This document shows, piece by piece, positions 1-7,075 of a stretch of 49,082 nucleotides of DNA. The DNA comes from Pseudomonadota bacterium (GTDB lineage Bacteria; Pseudomonadota; Gammaproteobacteria; Burkholderiales; Burkholderiaceae_C). Below the pieces are notes generated by a model. The model ran no database searches. It saw only the letters and a program-made list of their open reading frames with translations, and was not told the DNA's origin. Position numbers and translations under genes: made by a program. The stretch's first letter is position 1. Each line of letters opens with the position of its first letter. The DNA is taken from assembly GCA_023387335.1 (NCBI GenBank), contig JAEWIF010000047.1:1-49082 (forward strand). Direction: 5' to 3'.

Positions 1-1367
1 CGTCCGCTCCGGCCACCGACGCGACCGCTCCCGCCCCGACCGCCGCCGCTCCGGCTTCCGCGCCTGCGGCCGCCGCCCCGAAGCGCCCGGTCGCGCCGCC
101 CCCGATCCAGGAACCCAGCCTCCTCGATGAGCTGCTGGGCAATCCGCTCATCCCGGCCTCGATCGGCGGTGCCCTGGCCCTGCTGCTCGGCCTGGGCGTC
201 TGGAAAGCCCGCCAGCGCCGCAAGTCTGCCCAGGTCGACAGCTCGTTCCTGGAAAGCCGGCTGCAGCCGGATTCGTTCTTCGGCGCCAGCGGCGGCCAGC
301 GGATCGACACCAACGAAGGCGCGCCCACCGGCTCCTCGATGGTCTATTCGCCCAGCCAGCTCGACGCGGCCGGCGACGTCGACCCCGTGGCCGAGGCCGA
401 TGTGTACCTGGCGTACGGCCGGGACCTGCAGGCCGAAGAGATCCTCAAGGAAGCCCTGCGCATCAACCCGCAGCGCCTCGCGATCCACACCAAGCTGCTG
501 GAGATCTACGCCAAGCGCCGCGACACCAAGGCGTTCGAGCAGCTCGCCGGCGAGGTCTACGGCCTGAGCCACGGAACGGGTCCCGAGTGGGCGCATATCT
601 GCGAACTGGGCCTGGACCTGGATCCTTCCAATCCCATGTACCAGCCGGGCGGCCAGCCGTCGGGCAATGCGCCGCTGGCCGCAGCCACCGTCGGTGCCGT
701 CGCTGTTCCCGCGGCAGCCGTGGCGAGCGCGCCTCCGGCGCCCGTCTCCACCCCGGCGGTGGACAGCGGGCTTCCCGGCATGGACCTGGACCTGGACTTC
801 TCGCTGGACGACTCGGCCCCGGCAGCCAAGCCGTCGGCGAGCGCCGCGCCTCAGCCCGCCGCCGTGCCCAGCGCTGGGTCCGCCGCCGAGCCTCTGCTGA
901 GCATGGACTTCGGCAGCGCCACGCAGCCGGTCGCGATCGAGCCCCCGGCAAGCCAGTTCGAAGCTCCCAGCCTCACGCTGCCGGACGACAACAGCCTCGA
1001 CTTCGACTCGACGGCGCCCGCGGCCGTGTCGAAGGCTGCGGCGACCGCCCCCGCGGCACCCGCCGCGCCGGCGGCCGACAGCGGCATGATCGAGTTCGAC
1101 CTCGGCGCTCTCTCGCTCGACCTGCCCGCAGCGGCCGCTCCCGCTCCGGCGGCTGCCACCGTCGGTGGCGACTCGCTGAGCACCGGCGGCCTGGAGCTCG
1201 ACACGAACGACGGCGAAGACCCGCTCGCCACCAAGCTCGCCCTGGCCCAGGAGTTCAACGCCATCGGCGATGCCGACGGTGCCCGCAGCCTGGCCCAGGA
1301 AGTCATCGCCGAAGCCTCCGGCGACCTCAAGAGCAAGGCGCAGAAGTTCCTGGCGGAGATCGGCTGA
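1..1367 (+). CDS. fimV: FimV-like pilus/polarity hub protein, C-terminal part (5' end outside window)
   Basis: The reading frame is open from the left edge (codons in frame with position 3) and ends at 1367. The visible 454 residues begin with an Ala/Pro-rich linker, then one transmembrane segment (about residues 54-70, rich in Ala/Leu/Gly and followed by Arg/Lys), then an acidic, Ala/Pro-rich cytoplasmic region. The last ~50 residues (DPLATKLALAQEFNAIGD onward) match the conserved C-terminal TPR-like block of FimV. FimV proteins organise polar type IV pili, twitching and secretion; they carry a periplasmic LysM domain that would lie upstream of this window. A short TPR-like stretch around 390-570 (EADVYLAYGRDLQAEEIL) fits the family. 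Placement directly before truA is usual in Burkholderiales. The N-terminus, signal peptide and true length cannot be judged. Confidence 0.9.
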   Translation, partial: SAPATDATAPAPTAAAPASAPAAAAPKRPVAPPPIQEPSLLDELLGNPLIPASIGGALALLLGLGVWKARQRRKSAQVDSSFLESRLQPDSFFGASGGQRIDTNEGAPTGSSMVYSPSQLDAAGDVDPVAEADVYLAYGRDLQAEEILKEALRINPQRLAIHTKLLEIYAKRRDTKAFEQLAGEVYGLSHGTGPEWAHICELGLDLDPSNPMYQPGGQPSGNAPLAAATVGAVAVPAAAVASAPPAPVSTPAVDSGLPGMDLDLDFSLDDSAPAAKPSASAAPQPAAVPSAGSAAEPLLSMDFGSATQPVAIEPPASQFEAPSLTLPDDNSLDFDSTAPAAVSKAAATAPAAPAAPAADSGMIEFDLGALSLDLPAAAAPAPAAATVGGDSLSTGGLELDTNDGEDPLATKLALAQEFNAIGDADGARSLAQEVIAEASGDLKSKAQKFLAEIG

Positions 1368-1392
1368 TCCCGCTGTTTCGGAAAGGCCGGCC

Positions 1393-2175
1393 GTGAGGTG
1401 GGCCCTCGGCATCAGCTACCTCGGACAGGCTTACGACGGCTGGCAGAGCCAGCCGTCGGGCCGCACCGTCCAGGACCACCTGGAAGCCGCACTCTCCCAG
1501 TTCGCCGCGCGACCGGTGTCGACCGTCTGCGCGGGCCGCACCGACGCGGGCGTCCACGGCCTCATGCAGGTCGTGCACTTCGACACCGAAGTCCAGCGCG
1601 AGCCCTTCTCGTGGGTGCGCGGCACCAACAGCTTCCTGCCGCCCGACATCGCCGTGCAGTGGGCGCAGCAGGTCCCCGACGAATTCCATTCGCGCGCCAG
1701 CGCCATCGCGCGCCGCTACGCCTACGTGCTGCTCGAATCGCCCGTGCGCCCCAGCGTCGAGAGCGGCCGCGCCGGCTGGGTGTTCCGGCCGCTCGACGAA
1801 GCCGCCTTGCGTGACGCCGCCGCCCGCCTGCTCGGGACGCACGATTTCACCTCGTTCCGCGCCTCGGCCTGCCAGGCCCGCTCGCCCGTGAAGTCGATGC
1901 GCCGCATCGAGATCTCGCGCCGCGGCGCGTACTGGCGCTTCGAGTTCGAGGCCGACGCCTTCCTGCACCACATGATCCGCAACATCATGGGCTGCCTGCT
2001 GGTGGTGGGCCAGGGACAGAAGCCGCCCGCCTGGATCGACGACGTGCTCGCGGCGCGCGACCGCGATGCGGCCGCCCCCACCTTCGCGCCCGACGGCCTC
2101 TACTTCCTGGGCCCCGTGTACGAAGAGCGCTGGGGCTTGCCGCAGCGCACCGCTGCGTATGATGGGTTGCCATGA
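1393..2175 (+). CDS. truA: tRNA pseudouridine(38-40) synthase TruA
   Basis: Isomerises uridines 38-40 in the anticodon stem of many tRNAs to pseudouridine. The 260-residue product has the family length. The catalytic aspartate lies in GRTDAGVHG (about residue 50), and the C-terminal half contains the conserved FLHHMIRNIMG segment. I chose GTG at 1393 because it gives the usual start (VRWALGISYLGQAYDGW); the frame is open further upstream but that part overlaps fimV and has no TruA similarity. The stop overlaps the trpF start by 4 bp (ATGA), so translation is probably coupled. Linkage fimV-truA-trpF is common in beta-proteobacteria. Confidence 0.95.
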   Translation: MRWALGISYLGQAYDGWQSQPSGRTVQDHLEAALSQFAARPVSTVCAGRTDAGVHGLMQVVHFDTEVQREPFSWVRGTNSFLPPDIAVQWAQQVPDEFHSRASAIARRYAYVLLESPVRPSVESGRAGWVFRPLDEAALRDAAARLLGTHDFTSFRASACQARSPVKSMRRIEISRRGAYWRFEFEADAFLHHMIRNIMGCLLVVGQGQKPPAWIDDVLAARDRDAAAPTFAPDGLYFLGPVYEERWGLPQRTAAYDGLP

Positions 2176-2900
2176 CTTCCGCCGCCGCGCACAACCCGCT
2201 CAGCCAGCGCACGCGGATCAAGATCTGCGGCCTCACGCGTGAACAGGACGTCGACGCCGCCGTGCAGGCCGGCGCCGACGCCGTCGGCTTCGTGCTCTAT
2301 CCCAGGAGCCCTCGCTTCGTCAGCGCCCGCCGCGCCGGCGAACTTGCGCGGCGCCTGCCGCCCTTCATCACGCCGGTGCTGCTGTTCGTCAACGAGACGC
2401 CGCAGAACGTGGCAGCGGCCTGCGACCAGGTGCCCGCCGCGATGCTGCAGTTCCACGGCGACGAAACGCCCGAGCAATGCTTCGCCGCCAGCGGCAACGG
2501 CATGCGGCCCTGGATGCGCGCCGCGCGCATCCCGCTGGACGAGGCCCAGCCGTTCGACTTGCTAAAATTCGCGGCTCTCCACGAACACGCCCGGGCCCTG
2601 CTCCTCGACGCCCACGTCGAAGGCTACGGCGGCGGCGGCAAGGCATTCAATTGGTCACGGTTGCCACCAAGCGTCGACGCTCACCTCGTCTTGAGTGGTG
2701 GACTCACGCCTGCAAACGTGGCCGACGGCATCGTGCAAGTGCGGCCGCGTTGCAGGACGCTGGCCGTTGATGTGAGCTCCGGGGTCGAAGCCGCCAAGGG
2801 CGTCAAGGACCCGGAAAAGATCCATCAGTTCGTCGCGGCCGTGCGCGCCGCCGACGTGCTTCTTGCAAGGTCTCCCGATGCCCTCCTATCAGCAACCTGA
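2172..2900 (+). CDS. trpF: Phosphoribosylanthranilate isomerase TrpF
   Basis: Catalyses the Amadori rearrangement of N-(5-phosphoribosyl)anthranilate to CdRP, the third step from chorismate to tryptophan. The 242-residue protein is a single (beta/alpha)8 barrel. The catalytic cysteine is in KICGLTREQD (about residue 18) and the catalytic aspartate in VDVSSGVE near the C-terminus, with phosphate-binding glycines in LSGGLTPANV. Its start overlaps truA (ATGA) and its 3' end overlaps trpB by 23 bp. The C-terminal ~20 residues past RAADVLLA are an extension created by that overlap. A run of A/T-rich codons at 2559-2569 (LLKF) stands out in this GC-rich gene and contains TAAAAT (see findings). Confidence 0.95.
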   Translation: MTSAAAHNPLSQRTRIKICGLTREQDVDAAVQAGADAVGFVLYPRSPRFVSARRAGELARRLPPFITPVLLFVNETPQNVAAACDQVPAAMLQFHGDETPEQCFAASGNGMRPWMRAARIPLDEAQPFDLLKFAALHEHARALLLDAHVEGYGGGGKAFNWSRLPPSVDAHLVLSGGLTPANVADGIVQVRPRCRTLAVDVSSGVEAAKGVKDPEKIHQFVAAVRAADVLLARSPDALLSAT

Positions 2901-4122
2901 CCCGTCCGGCCATTTCGGCCCCTACGGCGGCAGCTTCGTCAGCGAGACGCTGACCCACGCGATCGAGCAGCTGCGCGAAGCCTACGCGCGCTGGCAGAAC
3001 GACCCCGAATTCCTGGCCGAATTCCGCTACGAGCTGGCCCACTTCGTCGGCCGCCCCTCGCCGGTCTACCACGCGCAACGCATGAGCCGCGAGCTCGGCG
3101 GCGCGCAGGTGTACCTCAAGCGCGAAGACCTCAACCACACCGGCGCGCACAAGATCAACAACGTGATCGGCCAGGCGATGCTGGCCAAGCGGATGGGCAA
3201 GCCGCGCGTGATCGCCGAGACCGGCGCCGGCCAGCACGGCGTGGCCACCGCCACGATCTGCGCGCGTTACGGGCTGGAATGCGTGGTGTACATGGGCAGC
3301 GAGGACGTCAAGCGCCAGAGCCCCAACGTCTACCGCATGAACCTGCTGGGCGCCAGCGTGGTGCCGGTGGAATCGGGCAGCAAGACGCTGAAGGACGCGC
3401 TCAACGAGGCGATGCGCGACTGGGTCACCAACGTCGAGAACACCTTCTACATCATCGGCACCGTCGCGGGCCCGCATCCCTACCCGATGATGGTGCGCGA
3501 CTTCCAGAGCGTGATCGGCAACGAATGCCTGGAGCAGATGCCGAAGATGGCGGGCCGCCAGCCCGACGCCGTGATCGCCTGCGTGGGCGGCGGCAGCAAC
3601 GCGATGGGCATCTTCCATCCCTACATCCCGTTCGCGGACACGCGCCTGGTCGGCGTTGAAGCCGCCGGCGAAGGCCTGGACAGCGGCAAGCACTCGGCCT
3701 CGCTGCAGCGCGGCAGCCCGGGCGTGCTGCACGGCAACCGCACCTACATCCTGCAGGACGACAACGGCCAGATCACCGAGACGCACAGCGTCAGCGCGGG
3801 CCTGGACTATCCCGGCGTGGGCCCAGAGCACTCCTGGCTCAAGGACATCGGCCGCGCCGAGTACGTCGGCATCACCGACCAGGAAGCGCTGCAGGCCTTC
3901 CACTACCTGTGCCGCACCGAGGGCATCATCCCCGCGCTGGAATCCAGCCATGCGGTGGCCTACGCAATGAAGCTGGCGCCCACGATGCGCTCCGACCAGC
4001 ACATCCTGGTCAACCTGTCCGGCCGCGGCGACAAGGACATCGGCACCGTGGCCGACTTGGCCGGCGTCGACTTCTACGACCGACCGTCGATGCGCGGCCT
4101 GAAGCTGAAGGGTGGCAAATGA
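2878..4122 (+). CDS. trpB: Tryptophan synthase beta chain
   Basis: PLP enzyme that joins indole and L-serine to make tryptophan, as the beta subunit of the alpha2beta2 complex. The product of 414 residues has the family length. The PLP lysine is in the ...HTGAHKINN... segment (about residue 90), followed by the glycine-rich phosphate loop GGGSNAMG and the C-terminal HILVNLSGRGDKD block. ATG at 2878 gives the canonical MPSYQQPD start and has an AAGG Shine-Dalgarno 7 bases upstream; a TTG at 2863 is in frame but less likely. It lies inside the 3' end of trpF and overlaps trpA by 4 bp. Confidence 0.97.
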   Translation: MPSYQQPDPSGHFGPYGGSFVSETLTHAIEQLREAYARWQNDPEFLAEFRYELAHFVGRPSPVYHAQRMSRELGGAQVYLKREDLNHTGAHKINNVIGQAMLAKRMGKPRVIAETGAGQHGVATATICARYGLECVVYMGSEDVKRQSPNVYRMNLLGASVVPVESGSKTLKDALNEAMRDWVTNVENTFYIIGTVAGPHPYPMMVRDFQSVIGNECLEQMPKMAGRQPDAVIACVGGGSNAMGIFHPYIPFADTRLVGVEAAGEGLDSGKHSASLQRGSPGVLHGNRTYILQDDNGQITETHSVSAGLDYPGVGPEHSWLKDIGRAEYVGITDQEALQAFHYLCRTEGIIPALESSHAVAYAMKLAPTMRSDQHILVNLSGRGDKDIGTVADLAGVDFYDRPSMRGLKLKGGK

Positions 4123-4928
4123 GCCGCATCTCCGCCACCTTCGCCCGCCTCGCCTCCCGGAAGCGCAAGGCCCTCATCCCCTACGTCACAGCCGGCTTCC
4201 CGTTCGCCGACATCACGCCGCAGCTGATGCACGGCATGGTGGAAGCCGGCGCCGACGTCATCGAGCTCGGCGTGCCCTTCTCCGACCCGATGGCCGACGG
4301 CCCCGTGATCCAGAAGGCCGGCGAGAAGGCGCTCAGCCTGGGCATCGGCATGGCCCAGGTGCTGGCCATGGTCTTCGCCTTCCGCGAGCACGACAGCGAA
4401 ACGCCCGTGGTCCTGATGGGCTACGCCAACCCGGTGGAGCGCTACGACCTCACGCACGGCCCGGGCGCCTTCATCCGCGACGCGGCGGCGTCGGGCGTCG
4501 ACGGCGTCCTGATCGTCGACTACCCGCCCGAGGAATGCGCCAAGTTCGCGGCCGACCTGAAGAAGGCCGGGCTCGACCTGATCTTCCTGCTGGCGCCCAC
4601 CAGCACCCCGCAGCGCATGCAGCAGGTCGCGCGTGTGGCCAGCGGCTACGTCTACTACGTCTCGCTCAAGGGCGTGACCGGCGCCGGCCACCTGGACACC
4701 ACGGCGGTCGAGCAGGCGTTGCCGCGCATCCGCGAACACGTGAAGGTGCCGGTCGGCGTCGGCTTCGGCATCCGCGACGCCGCCACCGCCAAGGCCATCG
4801 GCCGGGTGGCGGACGCCGTGGTCATCGGCACCAAGCTCATCCAGCTCATCGAGGAGCAGCCGCGCGACCGCGTGGTGCCCGAGGCGAGCGCCTTCCTGCG
4901 CGGCATCCGCCAAGCCCTGGACCAATAG
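4119..4928 (+). CDS. trpA: Tryptophan synthase alpha chain
   Basis: Cleaves indole-3-glycerol phosphate to indole and glyceraldehyde-3-phosphate and channels indole to TrpB. The 269-residue TIM barrel has the catalytic glutamate in VIELGVPFSDPMADGP (about residue 50), a catalytic aspartate in the VDGVLIVDYPPEE segment, and the phosphate-binding GVGFGIRD loop. The ATG at 4119 overlaps the trpB stop (ATGA), the usual coupling for equimolar subunits. accD follows 31 bp downstream on the same strand. trpE/G/D/C are not in the window, so the pathway is split in this genome as in other Burkholderiales. Confidence 0.97.
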   Translation: MSRISATFARLASRKRKALIPYVTAGFPFADITPQLMHGMVEAGADVIELGVPFSDPMADGPVIQKAGEKALSLGIGMAQVLAMVFAFREHDSETPVVLMGYANPVERYDLTHGPGAFIRDAAASGVDGVLIVDYPPEECAKFAADLKKAGLDLIFLLAPTSTPQRMQQVARVASGYVYYVSLKGVTGAGHLDTTAVEQALPRIREHVKVPVGVGFGIRDAATAKAIGRVADAVVIGTKLIQLIEEQPRDRVVPEASAFLRGIRQALDQ

Positions 4929-4959
4929 AATCCCGCACAACACAACGGAGCACCTCCCC

Positions 4960-5832
4960 ATGAGCTGGCTCGAAAAACTCCTTCCTCCCAAGATCCAACC
5001 CACCGACCCGACCGAGCGCCGCAGCGTGCCCGAAGGCCTGTGGGTCAAGTGCCCCAGCTGCGAGACGGTTCTCTACAAGACCGACCTCGAGCAGAACCAG
5101 AACGTCTGCCCCAGCTGCAGCCACCATCACCGCATCAACGCACGCCCCCGCCTCAACGGTTTCCTCGACGCCGAGGGCCGCTGGGAGATCGGCCAGGAAG
5201 TGCTGCCGGTCGACGCGCTCAAGTTCAAGGACAGCCGCCGCTACCCGGAACGCCTGAAGGAAGCGCTGGAGAACACCGGCGAGACCGACGCGCTGGTCGT
5301 GATGGGCGGCGCGGTGCACGGCATCAGCCTGGTGGCCGCAGCCTTCGAATTCGACTTCATGGGCGGCAGCATGGGCAGCGTGGTCGGCGAGCGCTTCGTG
5401 CGCGGCGTCGAGAGCGCCATCGAGCAGAAGGTGCCGTTCATCTGCTTCACCGCCACCGGCGGCGCCCGCATGCAGGAAGGCCTGCTGTCGCTGATGCAGA
5501 TGGCCAAGACCAACGCCGCGCTCACGCGCCTGGCCAAGAAGGGCCTGCCCTACATCAGCGTGCTGACCGACCCGACCATGGGCGGCGTGAGCGCCGGCTT
5601 CGCCTTCATGGGCGACGTGGTGATCGCCGAGCCCAAGGCGCTGATCGGCTTCGCCGGTCCGCGCGTGATCGAGTCCACCGTGCGCGTCACGCTGCCGGAA
5701 GGCTTCCAGCGCGCCGAGTTCCTGCAGCAGAAGGGCGCTGTCGACTTCATCTGCGACCGCCGCGAGCTGCGCCAGAAGGTGGCGCACACGCTGGCGATGC
5801 TGCTGCGCCAGCCGGCCGACGCCGTTATCTAA
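4960..5832 (+). CDS. accD: Acetyl-CoA carboxylase carboxyltransferase beta subunit
   Basis: With AccA forms the carboxyltransferase that moves CO2 from carboxybiotin to acetyl-CoA, giving malonyl-CoA for fatty-acid synthesis. The 290-residue protein has the N-terminal zinc ribbon with four cysteines (CPSC at about residues 28-31 and CPSC at 47-50), then the crotonase-like core with oxyanion-hole glycines (TATGGARMQEG, MGGVSAGFAF). A GGAG Shine-Dalgarno lies upstream of ATG 4960. It probably belongs to the trpFBA transcript. In many Burkholderiales folC-dedD-cvpA-purF follow accD; here the convergent yggT follows after 7 bp, so that synteny is broken. Confidence 0.97.
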   Translation: MSWLEKLLPPKIQPTDPTERRSVPEGLWVKCPSCETVLYKTDLEQNQNVCPSCSHHHRINARPRLNGFLDAEGRWEIGQEVLPVDALKFKDSRRYPERLKEALENTGETDALVVMGGAVHGISLVAAAFEFDFMGGSMGSVVGERFVRGVESAIEQKVPFICFTATGGARMQEGLLSLMQMAKTNAALTRLAKKGLPYISVLTDPTMGGVSAGFAFMGDVVIAEPKALIGFAGPRVIESTVRVTLPEGFQRAEFLQQKGAVDFICDRRELRQKVAHTLAMLLRQPADAVI

Positions 5833-5839
5833 GGTCGCG

Positions 5840-6382
5840 TCAGAACGCGCCGCGCATAGCGGCGCGCAGCACCATCCCCAGCACCTGCAGCACGACCAGC
5901 GCCACCAGCGGCGACAGGTCGATGCCGCCCACCAGCGGGATCGCGCGGCGGATCGGCCGCAGGATGGGCGAAGCCAGGCGGTCGATCACGTCGGTGATCG
6001 GTGAATCGCTCTGCACCCACGACAGGATCGCGTAGACGACCAGCAGCGCGGTCAGCGCCGAGATGACCAGCTGCAGCAGGCCGAACAGCGCGAGCACCGG
6101 CACGGCCCCGTAGCCGCCTCCGCCGAACGCCGCCCAGAGGATGCTGTACTGCGCCAGCTGGATCAGGTAGGCCGCGACCAGGCTCGCGGTGTCGATGCGG
6201 CGCACCGACGGCAGCACGCGCCGCAGCGGCAGCACGATCCAGTCGCTGACCGCGAACACGAAGCGCCCCACCGGATTGCCGAACGGCACGCGCTGGTGCT
6301 GCATGTACAGGCGCAGCAGGCAGGCGCCGGCTATCAGGCCGGCGACCACGTCCAGCAGGAAAGAAAGGATTTCGTGCGCCAT
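5840..6382 (-). CDS. YggT family integral membrane protein
   Basis: A 180-residue, strongly hydrophobic protein with two repeats of the YggT module: an N-terminal one (FLLDVVAGLIAGACLLRLYMQ) and a C-terminal one (VYAILSWVQSDSPITDVIDR, then LASPILRPIRRAIP). About four to six membrane segments are visible. YggT proteins are inner-membrane proteins of uncertain function, linked in various bacteria to osmotic tolerance, cell division or membrane protein organisation. Here the gene stands alone: convergent with accD (7 bp apart) and divergent from the Lon-domain gene (27 bp between starts), so the promoters of both must lie in or near 6383-6409. Confidence 0.9.
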   Translation of the reverse strand: MAHEILSFLLDVVAGLIAGACLLRLYMQHQRVPFGNPVGRFVFAVSDWIVLPLRRVLPSVRRIDTASLVAAYLIQLAQYSILWAAFGGGGYGAVPVLALFGLLQLVISALTALLVVYAILSWVQSDSPITDVIDRLASPILRPIRRAIPLVGGIDLSPLVALVVLQVLGMVLRAAMRGAF

Positions 6383-6409
6383 CGGCCCCGCCTTGTTGAA
6401 TCGCGTGGG

Positions 6410-7075
6410 ATGATAGCGGCGTCACCCCGGTACCTCTTCTTGGCAACCGCCCTCACCCTGCAGTCGCTGCCGCTCTTTCCGCTGGGGACCGTGCTCTTTC
6501 CCGGCGGACTGCTGCCGCTGCGCATCTTCGAAGTCCGCTACCTCGACATGATCGGCCGCTGCCACAAGGCCGGCGCGCCGTTCGGGGTGGTCTCGCTCAC
6601 GCAGGGCCAGGAAGTGCGCCAGCCCGGCAACGGACCGGAAGCGTTCGCCAAGGTCGGCACGCTGGCCACCATCGAGGCGCTGGAGCATCCGCGGCCGGGG
6701 CTGATGATGATCCGCGCGCTCGGCCAGCAGCGCTTCCGCATCCGCGCGAGCGACCAGCTCAAGCATGGCCTGTGGGTGGCCGATGTCGAGCAGGTCGAGA
6801 GCGACCAGCCCGTGCCGGTCCCCGACGACCTGCAGGCCACCGCCGACGCCCTGCGCAAGGTGCTGCATTCGCTGCGCGAGCGCGCCGATTCGCCGCAAGA
6901 GATGCCCGTGGCCGAGCCCTGGCGCCTGGACGACTGCGGCTGGGTGGCCAACCGCTGGTGCGAACTGCTGCCGCTTCCGGTGCCGCTCAAGCAGCGCCTG
7001 ATGGAGCTGGACAACCCGCTGGTGCGCCTGGAGCTCGTGAGCGACGTGCTCGTGAAGACCGGGATCTCGACCTAG
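6410..7075 (+). CDS. Stand-alone Lon substrate-binding (LON/PUA-like) domain protein
   Basis: About 221 residues matching the N-terminal substrate-recognition domain of Lon protease (PLFPLGTVLFPGGLLPLRIFEVRYLDMI), without ATPase or protease domains. Such proteins of roughly 200 residues are widespread in proteobacteria and their role is unknown; a peptide- or substrate-binding adaptor role is inferred from the domain only. Two starts are possible: ATG 6410, chosen here, or TTG 6440, which would begin just before the conserved TLQSLPLFPLG block; neither has a convincing Shine-Dalgarno. The gene meets the dehydratase gene tail to tail, with both stop codons sharing CTAG at 7072-7075. Confidence 0.85.
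   Translation: MIAASPRYLFLATALTLQSLPLFPLGTVLFPGGLLPLRIFEVRYLDMIGRCHKAGAPFGVVSLTQGQEVRQPGNGPEAFAKVGTLATIEALEHPRPGLMMIRALGQQRFRIRASDQLKHGLWVADVEQVESDQPVPVPDDLQATADALRKVLHSLRERADSPQEMPVAEPWRLDDCGWVANRWCELLPLPVPLKQRLMELDNPLVRLELVSDVLVKTGIST

Noticed and set aside
3..130. Ala/Pro codon repeats at the left edge as a DNA repeat element
   Set aside because: They are in-frame low-complexity coding sequence of the FimV linker, with no regular unit.
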